DNA of 64,000 nucleotides from an uncultured Eubacteriales bacterium (lineage in GTDB: Bacteria > Bacillota > Clostridia > Peptostreptococcales > Anaerovoracaceae), in contig OMZI01000007.1 in NCBI GenBank assembly GCA_900315485.1, positions 1-64,000 of the forward strand, written 5' to 3'. A program made the translations under genes and the position numbers. Shown here piece after piece: positions 26,301 through 35,406 of this stretch (the first letter of the stretch is position 1; each line of letters starts with the position of its first letter). Under the pieces are notes generated by a model. That model had not been told where the DNA came from and did not search any database. It was given only the letters and a program-made list of their open reading frames with translations.

Positions 26301-26756
26301 AGCCGCTTCCTTATATACGGTTATCTGGAATGCCGGCACATCGTGCTCAGACATCTCATCTTCGCCGTACATCCAGCCCTCGCCGCCGAGTCTCTCCGGA
26401 TTGTTTCCGTACCACAGGATGCGGCGCTGATCATAGTCGTCAGTCAGCTCTATTCCGAATGTGTACCACAGGAGGCCTCCCTCATCAGGTGCTGTTATCT
26501 CAGCGCTGTAGGTGCCTCCGCGTGTCTCTTCGATGCATGCAGTCTGATGCATCTGAATATACTCAGGAGTCCTGTTCTCGCCGTGCCAGAGGAGCAAAGT
26601 GACATCCTCAGGCGTGAAGTCGACGGCATCGATGCTGATGCGCACCCTGCTGCCGGTCGTAACGGCGCCGAACGGGCTCCTGTACTTCAGTTCTCTTGAA
26701 TTATGGATTAATTTCAAATGCTGTTTCCCCCTTGCCGGAACGTTCAGATCCGGCAT
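23373..26756 (-). CDS. Bifunctional alpha-amylase-family (GH13) and 4-alpha-glucanotransferase (GH77, MalQ) fusion
   Basis: 1127 residues. Roughly 1-150 is a beta-rich substrate-binding region. About 160-640 is a GH13 domain (YQIFPGRFARDD, then catalytic Asp in GWRLDVADE near 390, Glu in LIGEVWED near 420, Asp in GSHDRER near 495). About 680-1127 is a GH77 domain (Asp in LRIDHFRGF, Glu in LAEDLGF, Asp in GTHDNNT). It would hydrolyse or debranch alpha-glucans and disproportionate the maltodextrins formed. It starts 6 bp after the glgA stop. The ATG at 26756 has a poor ribosome site; a TTG at 26717 follows AAGGGGG and is a credible alternative. The fusion is continuous, with no frameshift seen. 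Confidence 0.9.
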   Translation of the reverse strand: MPDLNVPARGKQHLKLIHNSRELKYRSPFGAVTTGSRVRISIDAVDFTPEDVTLLLWHGENRTPEYIQMHQTACIEETRGGTYSAEITAPDEGGLLWYTFGIELTDDYDQRRILWYGNNPERLGGEGWMYGEDEMSEHDVPAFQITVYKEAAVPEWYKNGIVYQIFPGRFARDDDWRERCGEAVKRVNERRTDIKRVIQEDWNRKAYYVRDNEGRVTEWPVYGGSLKGIEEKLGYLKSLGVTAIYLNPVFESASTHHYDTADYMTIDPTLGTNEDFAHLAEEARAQGIRLILDGVFSHTGADSIYFNMFGNYKAEGKTLPHDAEGAWQSEDSPYRPWYKFDENEACGYSSWWGVTDLPEVNETNDDYMDFILGEDGVIEHWMKMGASGWRLDVADELPDSFIAETRSRIKKCDPDGLLIGEVWEDASNKISYGERRKYFMGDELDGTMNYPLRDILLDYINYTIGSGYAAERLESLSENYPRENFYGALNLIGSHDRERIMTAMAAEEDYQAAVKKVRVMSALEFTLPGVPCIYYGDEVGLTGGRDPENRSGYPWGYENLDLGYHYRMLGLIYDEHPVLKDGEFTMLSGREGISDDIFAFTRSYPEADERILVLASRSYGPVEVDLSGIEEAKCGYALDLLKSAKEIPVSEDGSLGTVTMDPLSVKIICLLDEAPEKVDLGRKAGVICHISTLGRGVLGTPAKKFADYIASAGMKVWQVLPLNPTGLGGSPYSSYAAFAGYPEMINRDELPDHSGYEQFCKDNKDWLTEYIAFTVLKEINGGKAWYEWPDEHKFGDPDKMIEELSAEYGARIEELAKDQYYFFVQWNDLREYANSLGIEMMGDLPMYMASDSADVWAAKGEFGLDEDGRKKVHSGVPPDAFSKDGQDWGNPLYNWDVMKDEGYSWWMRRLKQCAERFDILRIDHFRGFSEYYAIPEGATPKEGSWQHSAGLEFFKAVKKMLKEEGLGMKLLAEDLGFLDDGVLSLLKLTGLPGMDIWQFTADEMLAMDPEKAAHRAFYTGTHDNNTLMGFLLGDEEDTDSVSDEKRTEAEIEALNIIRQIYESPAALAMVQLQDMFMLGSETRINVPGVAEGNWSWRTPADSVEESFEDTAERAAWFRELAEKTGRI

Positions 26757-26762
26757 ATTGAA

Positions 26763-28214
26763 TTACCAGCCAAGCAGGCCGTCGTACAGCTCTCTGTACT
26801 TCTCAGCGGACTCTTCCCATCCGAAGTTGGCGTCGAATGCGTTCTGCTGGAGCTTTTCCCATACATCATGGTGCTCGAACCACAGGTTGAGCGCGAGGTC
26901 AACAGTGCTTCTGAGGCCGTTGACATCAAAATCCTTGAAAGAGAATCCGTTGGCATTTTCACCGTAGTCCCAGTAACCTGCTACGGTATCCTTAAGTCCG
27001 CCTGTCTCTCTTACGAGCGGAAGTGTTCCGTATCTCATCGAGATCATCTGAGCAAGGCCGCATGGCTCGAACTCTGAAGGCATCAGGAATACGTCAGCTG
27101 CAGCATAGAATCTTCTTGAGAGTTTCTCGTCGAAGGTGATCCTTGCAGCGAAGTTCTCAGGATTGTGATATGCAAAATCGCCGATGGCGTTCTCGAATCC
27201 GAAGTCGCCCGTACCGAGAACTGCGACCTGCATGTATCTCTCGCGGAATTCAGGCAGGAGCTCTGCGATCAGGTTGGCACCCTTCTGCTGTGTCAGACGG
27301 CTTACCATTGCGAACAGCGGAACATCCGGGTCCTCTCTCAGGCCGAGCTCTCTCTGGAGCTCCAGCTTGGCCTCTGTCTTCTTCTCGAGATGGTATCTGT
27401 CAAAGTGTACAGGGATAGCAGGATCCTTCTCCGGATCATAGTTCTTCTTGTCGATTCCGTTGATGATGCCGGAGAGCTTGTACTTTCTCGAAGTGAACAG
27501 TCCCTCAAGACCTTCGCCGTATCTTACGGTGCAGATCTCATCAGCGTATGTAGGGCTTACAGTCGTTACTGCATCTGAGTATATAACAGCTCCCTGCATG
27601 AAGTTGACAGCGTCATCGTGGATCATCTGTCCGTCAGCCGGTGTGCCTGTGAGACCGAGAACGTCGCCGACCATGGTTCTGCTGTACTGTCCCTGGAACT
27701 TCAGGTTGTGGATGGTGAATACAGTCTTGATGCGGTCATAGAGCTCATCACCGTTGTAGTACTCTCTGAGGTATACAGGTACGAGAGCTGTATGCCAGTC
27801 GTTGCAGTGGAGGATGTCCGGTGCAAAAGTCCTTGCGATGTGTCTGATCGTCTCAAGCACTGCTACCGAGAAGAAAGCGACTCTCTCGCCGTCATCAAAC
27901 TCTCCGTATACTCCGCTTCTGCTGAAGTAGTACTCGTTGTCGAGGAAGTAGTATGTGACTCCGCCCTTTCTCAGGGTGAAGAGTCCGCAGTACAGGCTGC
28001 GCCATCCGAGCCTTACCTCATAATTCTCGACGTATTTCATCTTCTCTCTGTACTCCCATAGAATGGAGCTCAGCAGAGGCAGGATTACTCTTGCATCGTA
28101 GTCATCATTCTTGATATATGCAGGCAGCGATCCTGCAACATCACCGAGACCTCCGGTCTTGATGAACGGAGTAGCTTCGAATGCTGCGAATAAGACCTTC
28201 TTTTTCTCTCCCAT
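26763..28214 (-). CDS. glgA: Glycogen synthase (ADP-glucose)
   Basis: 483 residues, GT5 family. The ADP-glucose-binding KTGGLGDVAGSLP lies near residue 20; HCNDWHTALVP, VSRLTQQKGANLI and PSEFEPCGLAQMISMRYGTLPLVRETGGL in the C-terminal half are the expected GT-B motifs with the catalytic glutamates. Extends alpha-1,4-glucan chains. ATG preceded by AAGGAGA. It heads its own transcript with the GH13-GH77 fusion, since a terminator separates it from glgD. Confidence 0.96.
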   Translation of the reverse strand: MGEKKKVLFAAFEATPFIKTGGLGDVAGSLPAYIKNDDYDARVILPLLSSILWEYREKMKYVENYEVRLGWRSLYCGLFTLRKGGVTYYFLDNEYYFSRSGVYGEFDDGERVAFFSVAVLETIRHIARTFAPDILHCNDWHTALVPVYLREYYNGDELYDRIKTVFTIHNLKFQGQYSRTMVGDVLGLTGTPADGQMIHDDAVNFMQGAVIYSDAVTTVSPTYADEICTVRYGEGLEGLFTSRKYKLSGIINGIDKKNYDPEKDPAIPVHFDRYHLEKKTEAKLELQRELGLREDPDVPLFAMVSRLTQQKGANLIAELLPEFRERYMQVAVLGTGDFGFENAIGDFAYHNPENFAARITFDEKLSRRFYAAADVFLMPSEFEPCGLAQMISMRYGTLPLVRETGGLKDTVAGYWDYGENANGFSFKDFDVNGLRSTVDLALNLWFEHHDVWEKLQQNAFDANFGWEESAEKYRELYDGLLGW

Positions 28215-28262
28215 AATACCGTTTCTCCTTTTTTCTTAATCAGCTATATAGTTACATGTAGT

Positions 28263-28482
28263 GTTTGCGGGCGGAGTGCGTAAAAATTGTCGTCCTCGGA
28301 ACAGGACAATTATCTCAATTTCTTCGGTCTTCACGGGACACTTGCAAAACTCGCTCTGCAGCTTCATTTCGCTCGGACAGTTGCAAGTGTCAGCCGTTCA
28401 GTCTGTCAGAAATTTCGTAATTGTCAGCAGCCCTGAAACTGTTCCTGCGGAATAACAATTTTTACGTACCCCGACCGCAAAC
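28263..28482 (+). repeat. GTCCTC/TGCGG hairpin element D, 220-bp long imperfect palindrome
   Basis: Nested paired segments from outside in: GTTTGCGG (28263) with CCGCAAAC (28475); CGTAAAAATTGT (28279-28290) with ACAATTTTTACG (28455-28466); GGAACAG (28298-28304) with CTGTTCC (28439-28445); then GACAATTA/TAATTGTC and GACACTTGCAA/TTGCAAGTGTC towards the tip. The family motif is at CGTCCTC (28291) and TGCGGAATA (28446). It fills most of the 370-bp glgA-glgD gap, which holds no reading frame. On the plus strand it is antisense to its neighbours. Confidence 0.72.
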
Positions 28483-28522
28483 TTATGAATTATTACTCTA
28501 ATCACCTGTACTATTAAATCAG

Positions 28523-28553
28523 AAAAAAAGGCTTCCTGCAACTGCAGGAAGCC
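28523..28553 (-). terminator. Terminator after glgD
   Basis: Perfect 11-bp stem GGCTTCCTGCA/TGCAGGAAGCC (28530-28540 with 28543-28553), followed on the minus strand by seven T. It ends the upstream glycogen transcript. Confidence 0.92.
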
Positions 28554-28584
28554 ATGTTGAACATATTGAGTTATCTGAGGATAA

Positions 28585-29688
28585 CTAGATCGTCATCTCC
28601 TTGCCGATTACTACCGGCTTGTCTTCTGAACCGAAGATCTTGACGCCGTCATTGATGGTGACGTACTTGTCGCAGATGACGTTGTCGAGGACTACGTCCT
28701 TTCCGATGTGGCAGTGCATCATGATGACACTGTTTCTTACAACTGCGCCCTCCTCGATGGTTACACTTCTGAAGATCGTGCTGTTCTCGACCTTGCCCTC
28801 GATAGCGCAGCCTGCGGAGATCGTTGAGTTGCGGACGTCAGAGCCCGGCAGATAGAATACCGGAGCCTCGTCCTGTGTCTTGGTGTAGATGGTTCTCTCA
28901 GGATTGCAGAATACTTCGTTTCTGATGACGTAGTCTGTCATATCCTGATTGACCTTCAGAAGATCGGAAGTGCTTCTTACTCTTCCGAAGTATCCTCTGA
29001 ACTCGAATGCGCCTACATCGAATACGTCGAGGTGATCCTTGACTACATCGAAGAAGTCCATATATTCAAGAGCTCCGAACCACTTCAGGAACTCGAGCAT
29101 GAATTCTCTGTTTACGATGCAGCAGTCGATGAAGTAGTTGCCCCATCCTTCAGCCGTTGTGTTGAACTTCTCTACTCTTCCGTCTTCATTGATGTCGATG
29201 AAGAATCCTTCGTAGTCCTCAGCTCTAGGAACCTTCTTGTAAACAACAGTCATCGCTCTGCCGGATTCGCTGTGCTGCTTGATCAGAGGCTTGTAGTCCA
29301 TGTTGTATACGTCAGTGCTGCTCGAGATGATAACATAGTCAGCACCATCTCTCTCGAAGAACTTGATGTTCTTGAGCACGTCTCTGATCAGGAATCTTCT
29401 GCCCTCAGCCTGTACGCCGTATACCGAGCCAGGCATAAGGAAGAGTCCGCCGTTCTTGCGGCCGAGTGACCACGGGTTACCGATACCGATGTGGTCGATC
29501 AGTGATCCGGATGTGTACGGAGCAATGATGCCGATAGTGGTAATGCCCGAGTTGGCCATGTTGGAAAGCGCAAAATCTATGAGTCTGTATCTGCCGCCGT
29601 ACGGAACGGATGCGAGTGTTCTCTCTTCAGTGAGCTCACCGAATCCCTTGCCCTGATAGTTAGCGGAAATAAGTCCGATTGTCTTCAT
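28585..29688 (-). CDS. glgD: Glucose-1-phosphate adenylyltransferase regulatory-type subunit GlgD
   Basis: 367 residues, related to GlgC but diverged. It keeps the nucleotidyltransferase fold (VPYGGRYRLIDFALSNMANSGI) and a C-terminal left-handed beta-helix of hexapeptide-like repeats. The catalytic GGxGxRL loop of GlgC is replaced by NYQGKGFGELTEERTL, as known for GlgD subunits that associate with GlgC in Gram-positives. It follows glgC by 17 bp. Confidence 0.93.
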   Translation of the reverse strand: MKTIGLISANYQGKGFGELTEERTLASVPYGGRYRLIDFALSNMANSGITTIGIIAPYTSGSLIDHIGIGNPWSLGRKNGGLFLMPGSVYGVQAEGRRFLIRDVLKNIKFFERDGADYVIISSSTDVYNMDYKPLIKQHSESGRAMTVVYKKVPRAEDYEGFFIDINEDGRVEKFNTTAEGWGNYFIDCCIVNREFMLEFLKWFGALEYMDFFDVVKDHLDVFDVGAFEFRGYFGRVRSTSDLLKVNQDMTDYVIRNEVFCNPERTIYTKTQDEAPVFYLPGSDVRNSTISAGCAIEGKVENSTIFRSVTIEEGAVVRNSVIMMHCHIGKDVVLDNVICDKYVTINDGVKIFGSEDKPVVIGKEMTI

Positions 29689-29705
29689 TTTCGTGCCTCC
29701 CTCTT

Positions 29706-30836
29706 CTATACCGACAGCTTGGATGTGCCGTAAACTACGATCTTGCCGTCAGCATCACCGATCTCTGTCCTGTCATCGACTACAACGCCCTCGTTTACGA
29801 TAGACTTGTTGATCGTGCAGTTGCGGCCGATGATAGCGTTAGGAAGAATGATGGAATCCTTGATAACAGATCCCTCTCCTATTACTACGCCGCTTCCGAG
29901 AATCGAGTGATCTACATCGCCGTATACCGTGCATCCGTTGCTGATAAGCGCCTTGCCGATATTTGCCTCAGGTCCGATGTACTGAGGAGGGTAGATGTTG
30001 GAGTTGGAGAATACTCTGGCATCCTTGGTAAATACGTTGATGCTCTCAACATCATCCATAAGATCCATCTGGCTCTCATAGTAGCTGTCTACTGTTCCTA
30101 CATCTCTCCAGTAGCCTTCGAATCTGTATACGATAAGCTTCTTCTTCTCTTCGAGCATCTTAGGAATGATGTTCTTTCCGAAGTCATGCTCTGAACCGGA
30201 ATCTTCGTGATCCTCGAGAAGAGCCTTCCTGAGTGACGGCCATGAGAAGATATAGATACCCATTGAAGCGAGGTTGCTGTCCGGTTCCTTCGGCTTTTCG
30301 GTAAACTTTACGATGTTGCCTTCATCATCGGCAGTCATGATACCGAATCTGCTTGCCTCTTCGATCGGAACCTCGATTACTGAAACAGTGAGGTCTGCTT
30401 TGTTTGCCTCATGCACTTCAAGCATCTTGTTGTAATCAGTCTTGTAGATGTGGTCACCCGAGAGGATGAGCACATGCTCGGGGCTGTACAGATCGATAAA
30501 ATCTATGTTGTGATATATAGCGTCTGCAGTACCCTCGTACCACTCACCACCTGTCTCACCTGCATAAGGCGGAAGGATGTGGACGCCGCCGTCTGCTACA
30601 GCCATGTCCCAGGATTCGCCTGTGCCTACATACTTGTTGAGTATGAGCGGCTTGTACTGGACCAGAATGCCAACTGTATCAATACCTGAATTGACGCAGT
30701 TGGAAAGGCTGAAGTCGATGATACGGTACTTTCCTCCGAAAGAAACCGCAGGCTTTGCAATGCTCGAAGTCAGGCTTCCGAGTCTGCTGCCCTGTCCTCC
30801 GGCAAGCAGCATAGCAATGCATTTTTTCTTCTTCAT
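29706..30836 (-). CDS. glgC: Glucose-1-phosphate adenylyltransferase
   Basis: 376 residues. Catalytic loop [45 protein letters not shown] (metal-binding Asp), FTEKP and [12 protein letters not shown], then a beta-helix C-terminus. Makes ADP-glucose from glucose-1-phosphate and ATP, the committed step of bacterial glycogen synthesis. Works with GlgD encoded next. ATG preceded by AGGAGG. Confidence 0.97.
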   Translation of the reverse strand: MKKKKCIAMLLAGGQGSRLGSLTSSIAKPAVSFGGKYRIIDFSLSNCVNSGIDTVGILVQYKPLILNKYVGTGESWDMAVADGGVHILPPYAGETGGEWYEGTADAIYHNIDFIDLYSPEHVLILSGDHIYKTDYNKMLEVHEANKADLTVSVIEVPIEEASRFGIMTADDEGNIVKFTEKPKEPDSNLASMGIYIFSWPSLRKALLEDHEDSGSEHDFGKNIIPKMLEEKKKLIVYRFEGYWRDVGTVDSYYESQMDLMDDVESINVFTKDARVFSNSNIYPPQYIGPEANIGKALISNGCTVYGDVDHSILGSGVVIGEGSVIKDSIILPNAIIGRNCTINKSIVNEGVVVDDRTEIGDADGKIVVYGTSKLSV

Positions 30837-30875
30837 GTTAAGATGCCTCCTGTTGTTGCCACAATAACGTATGCT

Positions 30876-30916
30876 TACCGGCCTGCCATTCCTGCCCGCA
30901 GGCTGGCAGACCGGTA
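30876..30916. other. 41-bp hairpin in the glgP-glgC gap
   Basis: TACCGGCCTGCCA (30876-30888) pairs with TGGCAGACCGGTA (30904-30916) apart from one C-A mismatch, and CCTGC/GCAGG extends the stem inward. T-run follows only on the plus strand; on the minus strand it would sit in the glgC leader, about 40 bp before the ATG. It could reduce read-through from glgP or act as an attenuator; function unknown. Confidence 0.5.
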
Positions 30917-31024
30917 TTTTAACTATTTATCTGTTATTATTGTAAACCTAATCAGCGCAAAATGGGTAATTATCTGCTATTTTGTACAATGTCATACAAT
31001 CGTCACAGCGTCCGTCACAGAATC

Positions 31025-33442
31025 CTACAGAGCGTGCCAGATCTCCTCAGCATACTCTCTGATCGTTCTGTCGCTTGAAAAGAACGCGGAGTTTGCGATG
31101 TTGGCAAGAGACATTGCCTGCCACTTCTCCTTGTCTGAATAGATCTTGTCAAGATTCTCCCATGCCTTGACGTAGGAATCAAAGTCTCCGAGAACGAAGT
31201 ACTCGTCGTTTGCTCCGATGAGTGCATCGTGGATGCCCCAGAAGTTGTAATCGGACTTCGAGAAGAATCCGTTGACGAGCTGCTCTGTTATGCGTGCGAG
31301 TCTCGGGTCGCTGTTTATGCAGTTCTGTGCGGAGTATCCGCCGTGTCTGTAGAAGTTCTCGACCTCATCTGATGAGTATCCGAAGATGCCCATGTTGTCG
31401 TCTCCTACGAGCTGGTTGATCTCAACGTTGGCTCCGTCCATTGTGCCGAGTGTAACAGCTCCGTTCATCATGAACTTCATGTTGCCCGTACCGCTGGCTT
31501 CCTTGCCGGCTGTCGAGATCTGCTCGCTGATGTCAGCTGCAGGATAGATGAGCTGAGCGTTGCTTACGCAGAAGTTCTCGATGAATACGACCTTGATCCT
31601 CTTGCTTACAACCGGATCTGAGTTGACCACGTCAGCGATGCTGTTGATGAACTTGATGACTTCCTTGGCGAACACATATCCCTGAGCGGCCTTGCCGGCA
31701 AAGATGAATGTGTAGTTGTTGATAGGAAGATCAGGGTTCTCCTTGAGTCTGTTGTAGAGGTCGAGGATCTTGAAGCAGTTCAGAAGCTGTCTCTTATATG
31801 CGTGAAGTCTCTTGACCTGTACGTCGAATACCGAGTCAGGATCGATCTCGATCTCCATATTCTTCTTGATGTATTCAGCAAGTCTGACCTTGTTCTCTCT
31901 CTTGGCCTCTGCGAGCTCTGCAAGGAAAAGGCTGTCCTTGCTGTATGCGTTGAGCTTGCTGAGCTGCTCAAGGTCGCTCTGCCACTTTGTTCCGATAGTC
32001 CTGTCGATCAGCCTGGTGAGAGGCTGATTGGCCTGGATCAGGAACCTTCTGTGGCTGATTCCGTTGGTCTTGTTGTTGAATCTCTCAGGATACAGCTTGA
32101 AGAACTCCCTGAATACTGTCTTGGTCAGGATATCCGAGTGAAGAGCGGATACGCCGTTGACCGAGTGGCTTCCGATAACTGACAGATTGGCCATCTTGAC
32201 CTGTCCGTCCCACAGAGCCAAGGTCTCTCTCGACATGACATGGTAGTTCTCATCTTCTCCCGGAAGATGTGCCTGCCATCTTCTGTTGATCTCGTCGATG
32301 ATCATATAGATCCTTGGCAGCAGCTCCTGGAATTCAGGGATGCTCCACTTCTCGAGAGCTTCAGGAAGTACTGTATGGTTGGTGAATGAGATGGTAGCCT
32401 TTACGATCTTCCATGCGTCGTCCCATTCAACGCCCTCTTCATCCATCAGGACTCTCATGAGTTCAGGGATGCACATTGTAGGGTGTGTATCGTTGATGTG
32501 GATCTGCACTCTGTCAGGCAGCTTGTCCCATTCATTCTTGCCGTATTTGGTCTTGTAGTCCCTGATGATCATGCCGATGCCGGCAGCGACGAGGAAGTAC
32601 TCCTGTCTGAGTCTCAGCTTCTTGCCGATACCCTGTCTGTCATCAGGATAGAGGATGCTTGTGATAGCCTCGATCTCACTTCTCTCCTTCATTGCCTTGC
32701 TGTAGTCGCCGGCATTGAAGGCTTCCATGTCGATGGTGTCGTGTACAGGCTGTGCATCCCACAGATGCAGTGTGTTGACTGTTGTTCCGCCAAAACCGAG
32801 TACCGGTACGTCGTAAGGTACCGCTCTTACGGTGTTGTAGTCAACGTGCTCGTACTCCATCTCACCGTTTTTATAAGTTCTCTCTACTCTGCCCCCGAAT
32901 CTTACGATAACAGACTCAAAAGGTTTTTCTCTTTCCCATGAATACCCTTCGTCAAGCCAAGCGTCCGGAAGCTCGATCTGATAGCCGCTCTCGATCTTCT
33001 GTCTGAAGAGTCCGAACTTGTATCTGAGGCCCATGCCGTCGCCTCTGATGCCGAGTGCTGCCATGGAATCGATAAAGCATGCTGCCAGTCTTCCGAGACC
33101 GCCGTTTCCGAGACCCGGATCCGGCTCAACTGCGCAGACGCTGTCAAGGCTGGAGCCGAGCTCTTTGAGCCCTTCTGCTGCGTAATCCCTGATGCCGAGG
33201 TTGATGAGGTAGTTCTCCATCAGCTTTCCGATCAGGAACTCCATGGAGAAGTAGTATACCTTCTTGCCGGCAGGTGCCGACGGATCGGTGAATGCTTCTC
33301 TTCTCAGAGCAGTCTCATGCTGAACGAGCCTTACGAGGACCTCAAACTGATCCTTTTCACTCAGCTTCTCAGCGTGGATACCGTATAGCTCTTCTGCAAT
33401 GCGTGTAAATTCTCTCTTGAAACCTTCTTTTGATTTGATCAT
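31025..33442 (-). CDS. glgP: Glycogen phosphorylase
   Basis: 805 residues, GT35. VYYFSMEFLIGKLMENYL and DPGLGNGGLGRLAACFIDSMA in the N-half; the PLP site EASGTGNMKFMMNGAVTLGTMDGANVEI near the C-terminus carries the Schiff-base lysine. Releases glucose-1-phosphate from alpha-1,4-glucan ends. It lies between glgB and glgC and is probably transcribed with glgB (24-bp gap), so synthesis and breakdown enzymes share the locus. Confidence 0.97.
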   Translation of the reverse strand: MIKSKEGFKREFTRIAEELYGIHAEKLSEKDQFEVLVRLVQHETALRREAFTDPSAPAGKKVYYFSMEFLIGKLMENYLINLGIRDYAAEGLKELGSSLDSVCAVEPDPGLGNGGLGRLAACFIDSMAALGIRGDGMGLRYKFGLFRQKIESGYQIELPDAWLDEGYSWEREKPFESVIVRFGGRVERTYKNGEMEYEHVDYNTVRAVPYDVPVLGFGGTTVNTLHLWDAQPVHDTIDMEAFNAGDYSKAMKERSEIEAITSILYPDDRQGIGKKLRLRQEYFLVAAGIGMIIRDYKTKYGKNEWDKLPDRVQIHINDTHPTMCIPELMRVLMDEEGVEWDDAWKIVKATISFTNHTVLPEALEKWSIPEFQELLPRIYMIIDEINRRWQAHLPGEDENYHVMSRETLALWDGQVKMANLSVIGSHSVNGVSALHSDILTKTVFREFFKLYPERFNNKTNGISHRRFLIQANQPLTRLIDRTIGTKWQSDLEQLSKLNAYSKDSLFLAELAEAKRENKVRLAEYIKKNMEIEIDPDSVFDVQVKRLHAYKRQLLNCFKILDLYNRLKENPDLPINNYTFIFAGKAAQGYVFAKEVIKFINSIADVVNSDPVVSKRIKVVFIENFCVSNAQLIYPAADISEQISTAGKEASGTGNMKFMMNGAVTLGTMDGANVEINQLVGDDNMGIFGYSSDEVENFYRHGGYSAQNCINSDPRLARITEQLVNGFFSKSDYNFWGIHDALIGANDEYFVLGDFDSYVKAWENLDKIYSDKEKWQAMSLANIANSAFFSSDRTIREYAEEIWHAL

Positions 33443-33466
33443 ACAGTCTCTCTATCCCTTCATTTT

Positions 33467-35350
33467 TTATTTTCTTTTTAACTTAAATATGCAACCTCCG
33501 ATGACCGGCAGTTTGACGGTGATCGAGTACGGCATGCCGTGCATAGGCTTTTTCTTAGCCCTGACCTGGCGTGTGTTGACTCTGTTGCTGCCTGCGTACT
33601 TAGCCGCATCGGAACTGAATATTTCCTTGTAGAATCCCTTCTCCGGAACACCGATGGTGAACTCGTCGAAGGCCTGGACGCCTGTGTTGAGGATGACTAT
33701 GAGGGTCTCCTCATCAGAGATCCTCATGTAGCTGTAGATGTTCTGGTCTCTGTTGTCAGCATCGATCCACTTAAAGCCATCCCAGCTCGTATCCTGCGCC
33801 CACAGTGCAGGATGTTCGAGATAGAGCTCGTTGAGCTCCTTTACGAACCTCTTGTGTTTCTCATGGTTCTCATACTCAAGGAGGAACCATTCGAGCTGCT
33901 CATATTCTCTCCACTCGATGAACTGTGCTATCTCGTGGCCCATGAATCTGAGCTTCTTTCCCGGATGTGTCATCTGATACATCATCAGGAGCCTGCTGCC
34001 GGCGAACTGTCTCCATGTATCTCCCGGCATCCTTCCGATGAGGGACGCCTTGCCGTGGACGACCTCGTCATGCGACAGAGGCAGTATGAAATTCTCGCTG
34101 TACGCATATGTCAGTGAGAATGTAAGCTTGTTGTGGTGATAGCTCCTGTACGGGAAGTCCTGCTTCATGTACTCGAGCGTATCGTTCATCCAGCCCATGT
34201 TCCACTTGTAGTGGAATCCAAGGCCTCCGTTTTCAGGCGGCCATGTGACCATAGGCCATGCGGTGCTCTCCTCGGCGACTGTGAAGACACCTGAGAATGC
34301 AGTACCGATCATATAGTTTAACTCCCTGAGGAACGAGATCGCCTCGAGATCTCCGTCTCCGCCTTCTCTGTTCTTCTTGAACTTTGACCTGTCTGAAATG
34401 CCGAAGTTCAGATAGAGCATGCTGCTGACGCCGTCGACTCTGATGCCGTCCGCATGATACTCATCCACCCAGAACATCGCGTTGGACAGGAGGAAGCTCC
34501 TGACCTGATTTCTGCTGAAGTCGAACTTGTATGTTCCCCAGTCAGGGTGTATCTCTGTTTCGTACAGCTTGCTGCCGTTGAAATTGCACAGTCCCTGCTC
34601 GTCAGGACAGAAGTGGCCCGGCACCCAGTCGAGGATGACTCCGATGCCCTCCTGATGGCAGCGGTCCATGAAATACTTGAAGTCAGCAGGGCTGCCGTAT
34701 CTCGATGTAGGGGCATAGTATCCCGTTACCTGATATCCCCACGAAGCATCGAGAGGATGCTCCATGACAGGCATCAGCTCAAGATGGGTGTATCCCATGT
34801 CCTTGACGTAAGGGATCAGCTTGTCTGCCACCTCACGGTAGTTGTAGAACTCTTCGCTTCCCGGCTCTCTGATCCATGCTCCGAGGTGGCACTCGTAGAT
34901 GTTCATCGGCCCTGCGAAGGTGTTCTTCTTCTCTCTCTCAGCCAGCCATTCGTCATCATGCCACTCATATGAGATGTCGCTGACCACTGATGTCGTTCCA
35001 GGTCTCAGCTCAGCTCCGAAGGCAAACGGATCCGCCTTGAAGATGTGCTCTCCAGAGAACGCCTCAATTTCATATTTATATTTGTCACCGGCAGCGGCGT
35101 TCTTTATGAATCCCGTATATATGCCGGTGTCTCCGAGCAGCTCAAGCGTGTCTTCTTCTCCCGGGTTCCATCCGTTGAAGTCTCCTGTGACCTTAACGCT
35201 GCGCACTCCCGGCACCCATACTGTGAACTGGACTCCGCCGCCGTCAATAAGATGCGCGCCGAATGTTCTGTATGCGTGATACAGCTTGCCTGTATTGAAA
35301 AGATAGAGCAGTTCATCGCTCAGTTTTTCGCTGATAAAATTCTTGTTCAT
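33467..35350 (-). CDS. glgB: 1,4-alpha-glucan branching enzyme
   Basis: 627 residues: N-terminal CBM48 (GVQFTVWVPGVRSVKVTGDFNGWNP), GH13 catalytic domain with nucleophile Asp in GIRVDGVSSMLY, acid Glu in FTVAEESTAWP and Asp in LPLSHDEVVHGKASL, then a beta-sandwich C-terminus. Makes alpha-1,6 branches in glycogen. First gene of the glgB-glgP group; starts about 55 bp after the prsW stop. Confidence 0.96.
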   Translation of the reverse strand: MNKNFISEKLSDELLYLFNTGKLYHAYRTFGAHLIDGGGVQFTVWVPGVRSVKVTGDFNGWNPGEEDTLELLGDTGIYTGFIKNAAAGDKYKYEIEAFSGEHIFKADPFAFGAELRPGTTSVVSDISYEWHDDEWLAEREKKNTFAGPMNIYECHLGAWIREPGSEEFYNYREVADKLIPYVKDMGYTHLELMPVMEHPLDASWGYQVTGYYAPTSRYGSPADFKYFMDRCHQEGIGVILDWVPGHFCPDEQGLCNFNGSKLYETEIHPDWGTYKFDFSRNQVRSFLLSNAMFWVDEYHADGIRVDGVSSMLYLNFGISDRSKFKKNREGGDGDLEAISFLRELNYMIGTAFSGVFTVAEESTAWPMVTWPPENGGLGFHYKWNMGWMNDTLEYMKQDFPYRSYHHNKLTFSLTYAYSENFILPLSHDEVVHGKASLIGRMPGDTWRQFAGSRLLMMYQMTHPGKKLRFMGHEIAQFIEWREYEQLEWFLLEYENHEKHKRFVKELNELYLEHPALWAQDTSWDGFKWIDADNRDQNIYSYMRISDEETLIVILNTGVQAFDEFTIGVPEKGFYKEIFSSDAAKYAGSNRVNTRQVRAKKKPMHGMPYSITVKLPVIGGCIFKLKRK

Positions 35351-35406
35351 AGTCTGTCCCCTATAGCTGCGTGATACAGAATCTTTCCGGAATCAGCATG
35401 TCCGGA

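Noticed and set aside
28215-28584. A missed gene between glgA and glgD
   Set aside because: No frame with a ribosome site exists; the gap is explained by the glgD terminator and a long palindrome.
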